From contig JAHDRW010000014.1 of the NCBI GenBank assembly GCA_018433085.1, positions 78,255 through 142,254 of the forward strand: 64,000 nucleotides of DNA, read 5' to 3'. This DNA is from Deltaproteobacteria bacterium. GTDB taxonomy: Bacteria; Desulfobacterota; Desulfomonilia; UBA1062. Position numbers and translations under genes: made by a program. Within the stretch, counting starts at the first letter, position 1; each line of letters starts with the position of its first letter. Under the pieces are notes generated by a model. The model did no database searches, was not told the origin of the DNA, and saw only the letters and a list, made by a program, of their open reading frames with translations. This document shows, in pieces, positions 56,472 through 64,000 of this stretch.

Positions 56472-57347
56472 TCACGAGGGAGACGAGAGCTTCTCGTAGA
56501 GCATCATGATGGTGTTCACATATACCTGGCTGTGGTTATAGCACCAGATGGCCGTACGCTTCTTCTCCTCGGCGGCGTCCTCATTCCATCCGGCGCGCTT
56601 GAGGTAAAACGCGATGCTCGCCGTGGCGTCCTCCATATTGAACGGGTCCCGTTTCCCGTCATTGTCGCCGTCCATGCCGTATTCCATGAACGATGAAGGG
56701 ATGAACTGGGCCGGACCCAGGGCTCCTGCAAACGAACCCTTGATGGCCAGCGGGTCGGCGTTCAGGTCGCGGGCGATGAGGATCAGGTTGTACAGTTCGT
56801 TCAGCGCCCAGTTCGCCTTTTTCTGCGCCCTCGTGATCATGGCCTCGTCCTTCAGGGAAGGGTATTTATGGGTATACGATTCCTGGATCTGCCTGAAGTA
56901 GTCGGGGTCGAGGAGGGCGGCGAGGTTGGTGTACGCCGTAAACGTGTTGTACCGCATGGGATAGGTCCCCAGCCTCGACTCCACGATGAGAATGGCGGTA
57001 ATGACCTGCGGGGAGGTCCCGAAGCGCTTTTCCAGGGCGGAAAGGGCCTGGGCGTTCTCGATGATGTATTCTTTGCCCTTGTCGATGTACTCCGGGGCGA
57101 TATACATGTGGTCGGGCTGTTTTGCGGTCCCCTTGGGGCTCGAATGGAAGAGGTTCTTGATGATCACCTCGGGCTTGACGGTCAGCCTGGGGTCACTGAA
57201 CAGGGTCTGAATCTGGTCTTTCTCCAATCCCTTTTCCACCAGACGCTCACAGAGAAAGTCCATCGACGTTTCACCGAAGGGCCATGCCGTGGCGGGCAAC
57301 AGGAGCACGGTGAAGGCGGCAAAGATGTACAGCACGGATGTTTTCAC
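56472..57347 (-). CDS. Lytic murein transglycosylase (MltB-like)
   Basis: This 291-residue exported enzyme cleaves peptidoglycan glycan strands. A signal peptide (FAAFTVLLLPATAWPFG) precedes the catalytic domain with its catalytic Glu in ILIVESRLGTYP (near residue 119), AGALGPAQFIPSSFMEYGMDGDNDGKRDPFN and YLKRAGW. The Cys of a lipobox is absent, so it is probably periplasmic rather than anchored. A DxDxD calcium-like loop (DGDNDGKRD) is present as in MltB. Confidence 0.92.
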   Translation of the reverse strand: MKTSVLYIFAAFTVLLLPATAWPFGETSMDFLCERLVEKGLEKDQIQTLFSDPRLTVKPEVIIKNLFHSSPKGTAKQPDHMYIAPEYIDKGKEYIIENAQALSALEKRFGTSPQVITAILIVESRLGTYPMRYNTFTAYTNLAALLDPDYFRQIQESYTHKYPSLKDEAMITRAQKKANWALNELYNLILIARDLNADPLAIKGSFAGALGPAQFIPSSFMEYGMDGDNDGKRDPFNMEDATASIAFYLKRAGWNEDAAEEKKRTAIWCYNHSQVYVNTIMMLYEKLSSPS

Positions 57348-57591
57348 GTATTTCTCCCTTCATGACAGTATTATGCCCACTCAGAATAGGAATCCATTTC
57401 ATTGGGAAGAACCTCATCATACCGTTTTGCGGCATTGAGCACAAGGCCCTTTCTCTTCGCGCGGGCACGGTCGCTCCTCCGTCCCCTCGTGTGAAATCGT
57501 GGCTGGAAGAGGCGTACGAGGGTGATCCGGGGATCTTGCGAGTTATATGAATCTTGACTTGCGCTTCTAAAGAGGCATACAACCTTGCTGT

Positions 57592-58926
57592 ATGAAGAGG
57601 CTTCTGATTGCGAACCGGGGCGAGGTCGTTGTGAGGGTGCTCAGAACGGCCAGAGAGATGGGGATTGAAACCATTGTCGTGTATTCAGAGGCCGACCGGG
57701 ACATGGAGTACCTGTCGTACGCCGACGAGGCGGTCCAGATCGGTCCTGCGCAGCCGTCGAAGAGCTACCTGAACATCGAATCCATCATCAGTGCGGCCCT
57801 GGTCTGGAAGGCGAACGCCATCCATCCGGGCTACGGCTTCCTGTCGGAAAACCCCAGTTTCGCCGCCCTGTGCGAGGAGAACGGCATCGCCTTCATCGGC
57901 CCCTCCAGCACGGCACTGAGGACCATCGGCAACAAGTCGAGGACCAAGCAGGTCGTCAAGTCGCTGAACATCCCCACCATCCCCGGCTCCTACAGCATGA
58001 TCTCCAACGTCGATCAGATCATTACCATGGCCAGGCAGCTCGGGATGCCGGTGATCCTCAAGTCGCTCTATGGAGGCGGCGGCAGGGGGATGAAGGTCGC
58101 CTATGACGAGAACCAGCTCCGCCAGCAATTTGCCAGCGTCAGCAGCGAAGCGAACGCGGCGTTCGGCCGCAACGAGGTGTACATGGAGCACTATCTTTCC
58201 TGCCCCCGGCACCTGGAGGTGCAGATCCTCGCGGACGGGCAGGGCGGAATCCAGGTACTGGGCGACCGGGAATGCTCCATCCAGCGGCGTCATCAGAAGA
58301 TCATCGAAGAGGCCCCCATACCCAATATCGACACCGGAATCCGCGACAACCTCTGGAAATGGTCCGAGATGATCATCGGCGCCATCGGGTTCAGGGGACT
58401 GGGAACCGTGGAATACCTCATGGATCAGGACGGAAACACCTATTTCCTGGAGATCAACGGGCGGCTCCAGGTGGAGCACCCGGTAACGGAGATGGTGACC
58501 GGTATCGACATGGTGAGAGAACAACTCATGATCGCCGCGGGCTCCCGGTTGAGCACCGGAGGTGTCAATATCAGCGGTCATGCCATCGAATGCCGGGTCA
58601 ATGCCGAGAATCCGGCCAAGAATTTTATGCCCACCACCGGAACCGTCACCTCCGTGCGCCTGCCGGGGGGGCCGGGAACCAGGGTGGACACCCACCTGTT
58701 CCCCAGCTGTGTCATCAGCTCGTACTACGACCCGCTTCTGGTCAAGCTCATCGCCCACAACAGCACCCGCACGGGGGCCTTGAAGCGCATGACGCGGATG
58801 CTGAACGAAACGAGGATCGAAGGCGTAGTCACCAACATCGATCTGCTGCTCAGGCTGCTCGCCAATGATAAATTCCTCTCGGGAAACGGCGACACCTCTC
58901 TGGTCATGCAGCTGGTGAAGAAGTAA
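57592..58926 (+). CDS. accC: Biotin carboxylase (acetyl-CoA carboxylase subunit A-like)
   Basis: This 444-residue ATP-grasp enzyme carboxylates biotin on a carrier protein. Landmarks are IANRGEVVVRVLRTAREMGI, HPGYGFLSENPSFA, the glycine loop YGGGGRGMKVAYD, EAPIPNI, and EINGRLQVEHPVTEMVTGID (here NGR replaces the common NTR; the key Arg is kept). No biotin carrier or carboxyltransferase gene lies beside it, so its complex partner is elsewhere. It may serve acetyl-CoA carboxylase or another acyl-CoA carboxylase. Confidence 0.88.
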   Translation: MKRLLIANRGEVVVRVLRTAREMGIETIVVYSEADRDMEYLSYADEAVQIGPAQPSKSYLNIESIISAALVWKANAIHPGYGFLSENPSFAALCEENGIAFIGPSSTALRTIGNKSRTKQVVKSLNIPTIPGSYSMISNVDQIITMARQLGMPVILKSLYGGGGRGMKVAYDENQLRQQFASVSSEANAAFGRNEVYMEHYLSCPRHLEVQILADGQGGIQVLGDRECSIQRRHQKIIEEAPIPNIDTGIRDNLWKWSEMIIGAIGFRGLGTVEYLMDQDGNTYFLEINGRLQVEHPVTEMVTGIDMVREQLMIAAGSRLSTGGVNISGHAIECRVNAENPAKNFMPTTGTVTSVRLPGGPGTRVDTHLFPSCVISSYYDPLLVKLIAHNSTRTGALKRMTRMLNETRIEGVVTNIDLLLRLLANDKFLSGNGDTSLVMQLVKK

Positions 58927-58940
58927 CCGCCCTTTTCCCG

Positions 58941-59221
58941 ATGCATCCGATGCCCGCGCGGATACTCCGGCAGCGTTCCGAGACCACGTTCGTGGTGCCC
59001 CTGGGCATAGGCATCGTGGTCCCCCTCTTCCCCGTCTATGCCCGGAGCATGGGCGCCACCGCCACCCGGGCGGGCTCACCTCGTTCACACCCACTGTGCT
59101 CACGGCTCCCGATCCGGGCAGCCTCGAGGGCGCGTTTTATGCGGCCGGGCCGGTGACCGCCGCGGGCACCGGAAATTTCCTCCTTATCTCCCGGAAGACG
59201 GGCAGCGGGTTAAGGTGGTGA
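58941..59221 (+). pseudogene. Major facilitator superfamily transporter remnant
   Basis: The first frame reads MHPMPARILRQRSETTFVVP followed by the TM1-like GIGIVVPLFPVYARSMGATA, typical of MFS exporters. After about 59085 the open reading changes frame and continues TSFTPTVL...LEGAFYAAGPVTAAG, which resembles the last helices of such transporters, ending at a stop at 59221. The middle of the protein (about 300 residues) is missing. This suggests internal deletion plus frameshift. Confidence 0.45.
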
Positions 59222-59478
59222 TGCCGCGACAGGGAGCGGAGAGATGTTTTTTCCCCGTGTTGCACTTTCATTCCCGGGCATTATTATGGAAAAATTATAT
59301 GTGAGTGCCTGTCCTGAAAGCCGGCCGGGTGCTTCCCGGCAGGCATTTCGCCGGGATATTTCAGGGAAGGCCGACGGATGCTCGGTCTCCGGCGATCGTG
59401 TTCGTAAAAGGCGGCCTCCCATCGGCAGGCTGCCGGCATGAGATGGAAAGGAACAATTGAGAGAGCGGGGGTTGATCG
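59222..59478. other. Intergenic region after MFS remnant
   Basis: About 257 bp without coding character. It ends with a GGGGG-containing ribosome site for the following small gene. Confidence 0.4.
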
Positions 59479-59739
59479 ATGAAGGAGCATTTCTACAAGC
59501 TCGTCGAGGGCGACATGGGAAAAGGCTGGGCCAAGGCCTACAGCGTAGAGAACGGAGACTACCGGGAGATTCGGGTACTGATTGTAGACGGCGTGCCGGT
59601 GGACTATAAGAACGCGCCGTACAAGCCTGACAACAGGATCGTCTCCATCCCCGGATTCCCGGAGCCCGAGTATGTGTCGTTCGGGTTCGGGGAGATCCTG
59701 GTGGCACTGGACAACGCGAAATTCTACAGCTATCGCTAG
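59479..59739 (+). CDS. Hypothetical protein
   Basis: This 86-residue soluble protein begins with KEHFYKLVEGDMGKGWAKAY and contains REIRVLIVDGVPVDYKN and PEPEYVSFGFGEILVAL. It is mixed alpha/beta in character and free of membrane segments or Cys. Composition and a plausible ribosome site support it as real, but no family is recognised. It overlaps the convergent AIR-synthase-like gene by 4 bp. Confidence 0.6.
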   Translation: MKEHFYKLVEGDMGKGWAKAYSVENGDYREIRVLIVDGVPVDYKNAPYKPDNRIVSIPGFPEPEYVSFGFGEILVALDNAKFYSYR

Positions 59740-60749
59740 GACGAAGAGAAGATCTTGGTGACCTCGTCGGCCGGGAATTCCGGCAGCCCGGTCCTGGCGC
59801 CGTCCTGGACGAGGACCATGTCCCGGGCCTCGGTGAGGCGGCCGATGATCGAGCCCTCGATCCCGTTTTCGGCCCACGCGGTGATGATTCCCCCTGCGCT
59901 GTGCTCCTCGCAGCAGACCATCAGAGAGCCCGAGGCCAAGGCGCCCAGGGGGTCGATGGAAAACCGGGGCAGGATTTTCTCCGCGATCGGCAGCACCGGG
60001 ATACGATCCCGGTAGGCTTCCACCCCGCACCCGCTCGCCAGGGCCAGCTCTCTCAGGCCGGTTGCGAGCCCGCCTTCGGTGGGGTCGTGCATTGCAGTGA
60101 CGCCCCCGTGGTCCCAGGCGATCCGCGCCTCTTTGGAGATGCTGATGCCCGGATCGCGGATAAGCGAGCGGGCCTCTGCCAGCGTCTGCGCGTCGATGTC
60201 GAGCCGGTGGGATGCCTCGGAGGCGATCACCGCCACGGCCTCGATGGGGATCCGCTTCGAGAGCAGGATGAGATCTCCCGGCCCGGCATCCCGGAGACGG
60301 TGCGCCCTTCCTTCTTCCATGACCCCGATCATGAAGCCCACCGCCAGGGGCCGCTCGATGCCGTGGGTGATCTCTGTATGGCCCCCGATCAGGGCGATGT
60401 CCATGGACGCGCATGCCTGCCTGAGGTCGGAAAACAGCTCTTCCACCGATGCGGGGGTGGTCGAGCCGGCCGGGAGCAGGAAAGTCACCAGCAGATACCG
60501 GGGAATGCCGCCCATGCAGGCGATGTCGTTGGAGTTTACGGTCACGAGATACCGTGATATGTTCTCGCTGGTGAAGGTAATGGGATCGGTCTTGAACACC
60601 AGGGTCTGCTCCCCGAAGCGAACCACCGCGGCGTCCACCCCGATGCCGGGGCCGGCCAGAATGTTCGGGTCGCCGGGGGGTAAGCCCCTGAGCAGTTTTT
60701 CCAGCAGGGACAGGGGCAGCTTGCCCACCGGGAGCGACGCCTTACTCAC
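59736..60749 (-). CDS. AIR synthase-related protein (HypE/PurM/ThiL superfamily)
   Basis: This 337-residue ATP-binding protein has the N-terminal domain GPGIGVDAAVVRFGEQTLVFKTDPIT, NSNDIACMGGIPRYLLVTFLLP (substrate/metal site), IALIGGHTEITHGIERPLAVGF and a C-terminal AMHDPTEGGLATGLRELA, matching hydrogenase maturation HypE and related AIR synthases. It lacks the HypE C-terminal Cys, so another role is likely. GTG at 60749 overlaps the folE2 stop (GTGAGTAA). It is third in the queD-folE2 operon. Confidence 0.85.
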   Translation of the reverse strand: MSKASLPVGKLPLSLLEKLLRGLPPGDPNILAGPGIGVDAAVVRFGEQTLVFKTDPITFTSENISRYLVTVNSNDIACMGGIPRYLLVTFLLPAGSTTPASVEELFSDLRQACASMDIALIGGHTEITHGIERPLAVGFMIGVMEEGRAHRLRDAGPGDLILLSKRIPIEAVAVIASEASHRLDIDAQTLAEARSLIRDPGISISKEARIAWDHGGVTAMHDPTEGGLATGLRELALASGCGVEAYRDRIPVLPIAEKILPRFSIDPLGALASGSLMVCCEEHSAGGIITAWAENGIEGSIIGRLTEARDMVLVQDGARTGLPEFPADEVTKIFSSS

Positions 60750-61515
60750 GGCCCTCGCTCTCGATGTACGCGTATGCACTGTGGTTGTGGATGCTCTCGT
60801 AGTTCTCCGCCTCCACCGAAAACCATGAAAACTCGCTTTTTAAGCTCAATGACGCGGCCGCCAGCCTCACCACGTCCTCCACGAACATGGGGTGCTCATA
60901 GGCGTACTCGGTGACATACTTCTCGTCGGGCCGCTTGAGGATGGGGTACACCGGGCTCGAAGCGCACCGCTCGACGAGATCGATGAGGTCCTCGATCCAG
61001 AAGAACCGCTCGTAGCGAACCTCCACGGTTACGAGCCCGCGCTGGTTGTGTGCGCCGTACCTGCTGATCTCCTTGGAGCAGGGGCAGAGCGTCTGCACCG
61101 GGACCTTCACCATCACCCTGAACTCGCGTTTCTTTCCCACCATGCCCATGAGGCGACAGCGATACTCCATCAGCCCCACGGAGCCCGTGACCGGAGCGCT
61201 CTTTTCGATGAAATAGGGGAAGTCCACCTCCATGTGTGCGCTTTCCGCCTCCAGGGCGGTGCGGATCTCGTTCAGGATGTGCTCGAAGTTCTTGATGTGG
61301 ATGTTGTCGCGGTATTCGTTGAGCACCTCGATGAACCTGCTCATGTGGGTCCCCTTGAACACCCGGGGCAGATCGACATAGAGATTGATGGATGCCACCG
61401 TATCCTGCCTGCCCTTGAGCTTGTCCGAGACCACGATCGGATACGAGATCCCCTTCACGCCGACCTTCTGGATGTACAGCGGGTTTTCCGGCCTCTCCTT
61501 CTGGACGTCCTTCAT
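60742..61515 (-). CDS. folE2: GTP cyclohydrolase FolE2
   Basis: This 257-residue type IB GTP cyclohydrolase opens GTP to 7,8-dihydroneopterin triphosphate, feeding folate and queuosine. Motifs are QKVGVKGISYPI, LYVDLPRVFKGTHMSRF, the catalytic Cys in LCPCSKEISRYGAHNQRG and YEHPMFVEDVVR. ATG at 61515 lies 2 bp after the queD stop. In the operon it would supply the QueD substrate. Confidence 0.94.
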   Translation of the reverse strand: MKDVQKERPENPLYIQKVGVKGISYPIVVSDKLKGRQDTVASINLYVDLPRVFKGTHMSRFIEVLNEYRDNIHIKNFEHILNEIRTALEAESAHMEVDFPYFIEKSAPVTGSVGLMEYRCRLMGMVGKKREFRVMVKVPVQTLCPCSKEISRYGAHNQRGLVTVEVRYERFFWIEDLIDLVERCASSPVYPILKRPDEKYVTEYAYEHPMFVEDVVRLAAASLSLKSEFSWFSVEAENYESIHNHSAYAYIESEGRE

Positions 61516-61517
61516 GG

Positions 61518-61889
61518 TCACGCGTCCCCGTTGAAAGACACGCAGCAGGTATCGTTCTCCCACACGACCACCTCGTGGAGCACAAGCGGCTTTCCGATGG
61601 AGGGGAACAGGGAAACGAAGATGTGCCGGGCGATATTCTCGGCCGAGGGATTCTGCTCGCGGAATGGCTCGATGTCGTTGAGATACCGGTGGTCGAGCCC
61701 GGCCAGAATTTCTTTTACGAGCTGCTTGAGCTCGCGGAAGTCCATGACGACTCCCATGGAGTCGAGCTCCTGTGACGACACGGTGACCTCCACCCGGTAG
61801 TTGTGCCCGTGGAGCCTCTCGCAGTCGCCTCGGTAGCCGCGCAGACTGTGGGCCGCGCTGAACGTGTCTATGACTTTTGCTTTGAACAT
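61518..61889 (-). CDS. queD: 6-carboxytetrahydropterin synthase (QueD)
   Basis: This protein of about 123 residues converts dihydroneopterin triphosphate to 6-carboxytetrahydropterin, the second step of queuosine synthesis. Zinc ligands appear in FSAAHSLRGY and LHGHNYRV, the catalytic Cys in GDCERLHGH, and the partner His and Asp in VMDFRELKQL and LDHRYLND. It is the first gene of the queD-folE2-AIR-synthase-like unit. Confidence 0.94.
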   Translation of the reverse strand: MFKAKVIDTFSAAHSLRGYRGDCERLHGHNYRVEVTVSSQELDSMGVVMDFRELKQLVKEILAGLDHRYLNDIEPFREQNPSAENIARHIFVSLFPSIGKPLVLHEVVVWENDTCCVSFNGDA

Positions 61890-61925
61890 GTCACGTACAT
61901 AGTACACAAAAAGACAAGTGCGCAA

Positions 61926-62238
61926 TATGAGAATCGTCTCATGGGAGGCTTCCGCTCGCGCCGTCCCGCTCCAAGGCCTTTTTCCTGATCCGGCAGATAC
62001 CGCACTGAACCGAACCCCGGGAAGGAGCCGTATGTGATTCGGGGAATCAAATGCCGGAGCGGTTCAGTCGCGGCACGGGATCCGTCGGTCGGGAGGGATT
62101 TTTCTCATAAAGGTTTTGAGCGCTTGCGGGCGGTCCCGGCAGAAGAGGGTCTTGTTTTCGCATGTTTTTTGGTATATCAGAACTCTTAAGAGATCATGAG
62201 AAAGCAATAGATCATGAGAAAGAGGCAGATCGTTTTCG
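61926..62238. other. Intergenic region upstream of phoH
   Basis: About 313 bp between divergent genes. It contains a 14 bp direct repeat just before phoH and possible weak promoters such as TTGTTT/TATATC with a short 15 bp spacer. Confidence 0.4.
62191..62222. repeat. 14 bp direct repeat upstream of phoH
   Basis: AGATCATGAGAAAG occurs at 62191-62204 and again at 62209-62222, an 18 bp period. It lies 17-48 bp before the phoH start. Confidence 0.7.
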
Positions 62239-63195
62239 ATGCCAAGCGTTGAATTTCCAGATCCGTACATACTGCGTCAGCTCGCCGGGGACAGCTGCTC
62301 CCACCTGAAGATCATCGAGGAATCGGCCGGGGTCAAGTGTTCCCTCAAGGGCAACACCATCGAGCTCTCGGGTGAGGATTACGATGTCGAGCTCGCGGAG
62401 CATGCGCTGAAAGACCTCTACAAGCTCATCAAGGGCGGTTTTCCCCTCTACCCGGACGACGTGTGGTACGCGGTGAGGATGCTGGCCAAAGACCGCAACG
62501 TCAACCTGGAGGACGTGTTCAAGGACAGCATCTACATCTCGTCCACCAAGAAGGTCATCGTGCCCAAGAGCCTGCAGCAGAAGCGCTATATCGACTCCAT
62601 GCGCGTCAAGGACGTGCTGTTCGGCATCGGGCCCGCCGGCACGGGCAAGACCTACCTGGCCCTGGCCATGGGGGTGTCCCATCTCCTGAAGAAGAAGGTG
62701 GAGCGGATCATCCTGACCAGGCCGGCCGTGGAGGCGGGGGAGAAGCTCGGATTCCTGCCCGGCGATCTCCTGGAAAAGGTAAACCCGTACTTGAGGCCGC
62801 TCTACGACGCGCTGTACGACATGCTCGAGCACGACCACGTGCTGAGGCTCATCAGCAGGGACCAGATAGAGGTTGCGCCGCTCGCGTTCATGCGGGGCAG
62901 GACCTTGAACGATGCCTTTATCATCCTCGACGAGGCCCAGAACACCACCTCCGAGCAGATGAAGATGTTTCTGACCCGGCTCGGGTACAACTCCAAGGCG
63001 GTCATCACCGGCGACATCACCCAGATCGACCTGCCCTCGGGGGTGAAGTCCGGTCTCATCGAGGCCGACCAGATTCTGAAAAACATCGACGAGATCGGTT
63101 TCACCTATTTCAGCGAGGACGACGTGGTCCGCCACAAGGTGGTGGCGAAGATCATCAAGGCCTACGAGAGGTACTCGCCCAATGGTACTCATTGA
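62239..63195 (+). CDS. phoH: PhoH family protein (PhoL/YbeZ-type ATPase)
   Basis: This 318-residue P-loop ATPase has an N-terminal KH-like segment (about 10-70), Walker [16 protein letters not shown] (about 133), [44 protein letters not shown] (Walker B) and GDITQIDLP. It partners with the downstream YbeY, whose gene overlaps by 14 bp, in RNA processing and ribosome maturation. No strong ribosome site precedes ATG 62239. Confidence 0.94.
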   Translation: MPSVEFPDPYILRQLAGDSCSHLKIIEESAGVKCSLKGNTIELSGEDYDVELAEHALKDLYKLIKGGFPLYPDDVWYAVRMLAKDRNVNLEDVFKDSIYISSTKKVIVPKSLQQKRYIDSMRVKDVLFGIGPAGTGKTYLALAMGVSHLLKKKVERIILTRPAVEAGEKLGFLPGDLLEKVNPYLRPLYDALYDMLEHDHVLRLISRDQIEVAPLAFMRGRTLNDAFIILDEAQNTTSEQMKMFLTRLGYNSKAVITGDITQIDLPSGVKSGLIEADQILKNIDEIGFTYFSEDDVVRHKVVAKIIKAYERYSPNGTH

Positions 63196-63622
63196 CGTGC
63201 AGAACATCCAGGACCGGTTTTCGATCGACGACATCCCGCTGGGCGAATGGGCGTCCCGTGCGCTCGAGATGCTCGGCAGGCAGGACGCGGAGCTCTCGGT
63301 GGTGGTGGCAGATAACGACCAGATCCGTGATCTCAACAGGGCCTATCTGGACCGGGACCGGGCCACCAATGTCATCTCCTTCCCCCAGCAGGAGGGCGAA
63401 GGCCCCGGGGGAGAACACCTGGGCGACGTGGTGATATCCATCGAAAAGGCGTTCCAGGAGGCGCAGGAGTCCGGAATGAGGCTCGACGAGCGGATGCTCG
63501 AGCTCCTCGTGCACGGCATCTGCCACCTGACCGGGTACAATCACGAAGGGGTGTCCGATGAGATGACCAGGAAAATGGAAGAAACCGAGGAGCGCCTCTG
63601 CAGAGAGCTTCTGGGTGAATGA
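63182..63622 (+). CDS. ybeY: Endoribonuclease YbeY (rRNA maturation RNase)
   Basis: This 146-residue metalloenzyme has the family motif HGICHLTGYNHE (His ligands near residues 110, 114 and 120), AYLDRDRATNVISFP and LGDVVIS. It matures the 3' end of 16S rRNA in E. coli. It overlaps phoH and is probably translated from the same message. Confidence 0.95.
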   Translation: MVLIDVQNIQDRFSIDDIPLGEWASRALEMLGRQDAELSVVVADNDQIRDLNRAYLDRDRATNVISFPQQEGEGPGGEHLGDVVISIEKAFQEAQESGMRLDERMLELLVHGICHLTGYNHEGVSDEMTRKMEETEERLCRELLGE

Positions 63623-63799
63623 CGATGGAGCGGGCGAAGGCGCCTTCCGGGCAGATGAGGACCCTCTGCCGGGTTGCCCCGGCCGGCCGGGGTTTTAGAA
63701 GCGGCACGGAGTCGATGAGGGTGTCGGCGGTGGGGGAAGCTCCGGATAATGATAGTTTATTCCTTTGCTTAGAGGGTAGGGCTGCAGGAGAAAAAATGC

Positions 63800-63828
63800 T
63801 TGCCATGCCATATACCCTCTGCTATAAG
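63800..63828 (+). promoter_or_regulatory. tRNA operon promoter
   Basis: TTGCCA (63800-63805) and TATAAG (63823-63828) with a 17 bp spacer lie about 10 bp before the tRNA-Pro 5' end, consistent with transcription starting just ahead of it. Confidence 0.6.
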
Positions 63829-63837
63829 GCTGCTCTA

Positions 63838-63918
<81 letters not shown>

Positions 63919-63930
63919 CAGGTTGGATGG

Positions 63931-64000
<70 letters not shown>

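Noticed and set aside
57685..59103. A 472-codon open frame antisense to the biotin carboxylase gene
   Set aside because: Antisense shadow of a strongly conserved enzyme.

Overview
The window reads as a GC-rich (roughly 60%) chromosomal segment from an anaerobic Desulfobacterota-type bacterium (a deltaproteobacterial sulfate reducer or syntroph). This is an inference from gene content: three acyl-CoA dehydrogenases, two CoA ligases of different types, a four-subunit 2-oxoacid:ferredoxin oxidoreductase, the MEP isoprenoid pathway, FolE2/QueD, and many c-di-GMP and PAS signalling proteins. There is no CRISPR array, rRNA, prophage or intact insertion sequence. Two tRNA genes sit at the right edge.

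Layout. 1-5 kb: the 5' part of a ProV-type glycine betaine/proline ABC ATPase with a MarR regulator, then acyl-CoA dehydrogenases around a small XRE regulator. 4.5-12.4 kb: a LeuB-like dehydrogenase with a stand-alone Lrp/AsnC-type sensor domain, a YihG-like acyltransferase, a lipocalin, an AI-2E/PerM exporter, and a TIGR02587/TIGR02588 membrane pair. 12.5-16.5 kb: a fatty acyl-CoA ligase plus acyl-CoA dehydrogenase operon ending at a strong terminator, facing a GntR/FCD regulator. 16.7-27.9 kb: a diguanylate cyclase, a DUF4405 membrane protein, a six-PAS histidine kinase, DgkA, an erythromycin-esterase-like pseudogene, a hydrolase, an SDR, an HD-GYP protein and a DUF4382 lipoprotein. 27.9-34.6 kb: a PRTase/flavin-binding pair, a five-S1-domain protein, a sodium:solute symporter and phenylacetate-CoA ligase. 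35-41.4 kb: pgk-tpiA-secG, an EcsC-like protein, and the korDABC-ACT operon. 41.6-46 kb: a heat-shock island of three Hsp20 proteins and ClpB, each unit with a sigma32-like promoter. 46-57.3 kb: a SAM hydrolase, a YggS protein, an outer-membrane barrel, a Ste24-type protease, the isoprenoid operon ispA-dxs-tlyA-ispH, and a lytic transglycosylase. 57.6-64 kb: a biotin carboxylase, an MFS remnant, queD-folE2-AIR-synthase-like, phoH-ybeY, and tRNA-Pro and tRNA-Arg.

How it works together. The activation, dehydrogenation and ferredoxin-reducing genes fit oxidation of fatty, branched or aromatic acids, each locus with its own local regulator (XRE, GntR). Most of the window is ordinary housekeeping or metabolic DNA. 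The most unusual item is an IspH enzyme whose C-terminal half is a membrane domain resembling a UbiA prenyltransferase that has lost its aspartate motifs. Also of interest are a tandem operator at the MarR/ProV locus with possible copies elsewhere, a coupled or frameshifted cysteine-containing small-gene pair before the symporter, and two decayed genes.
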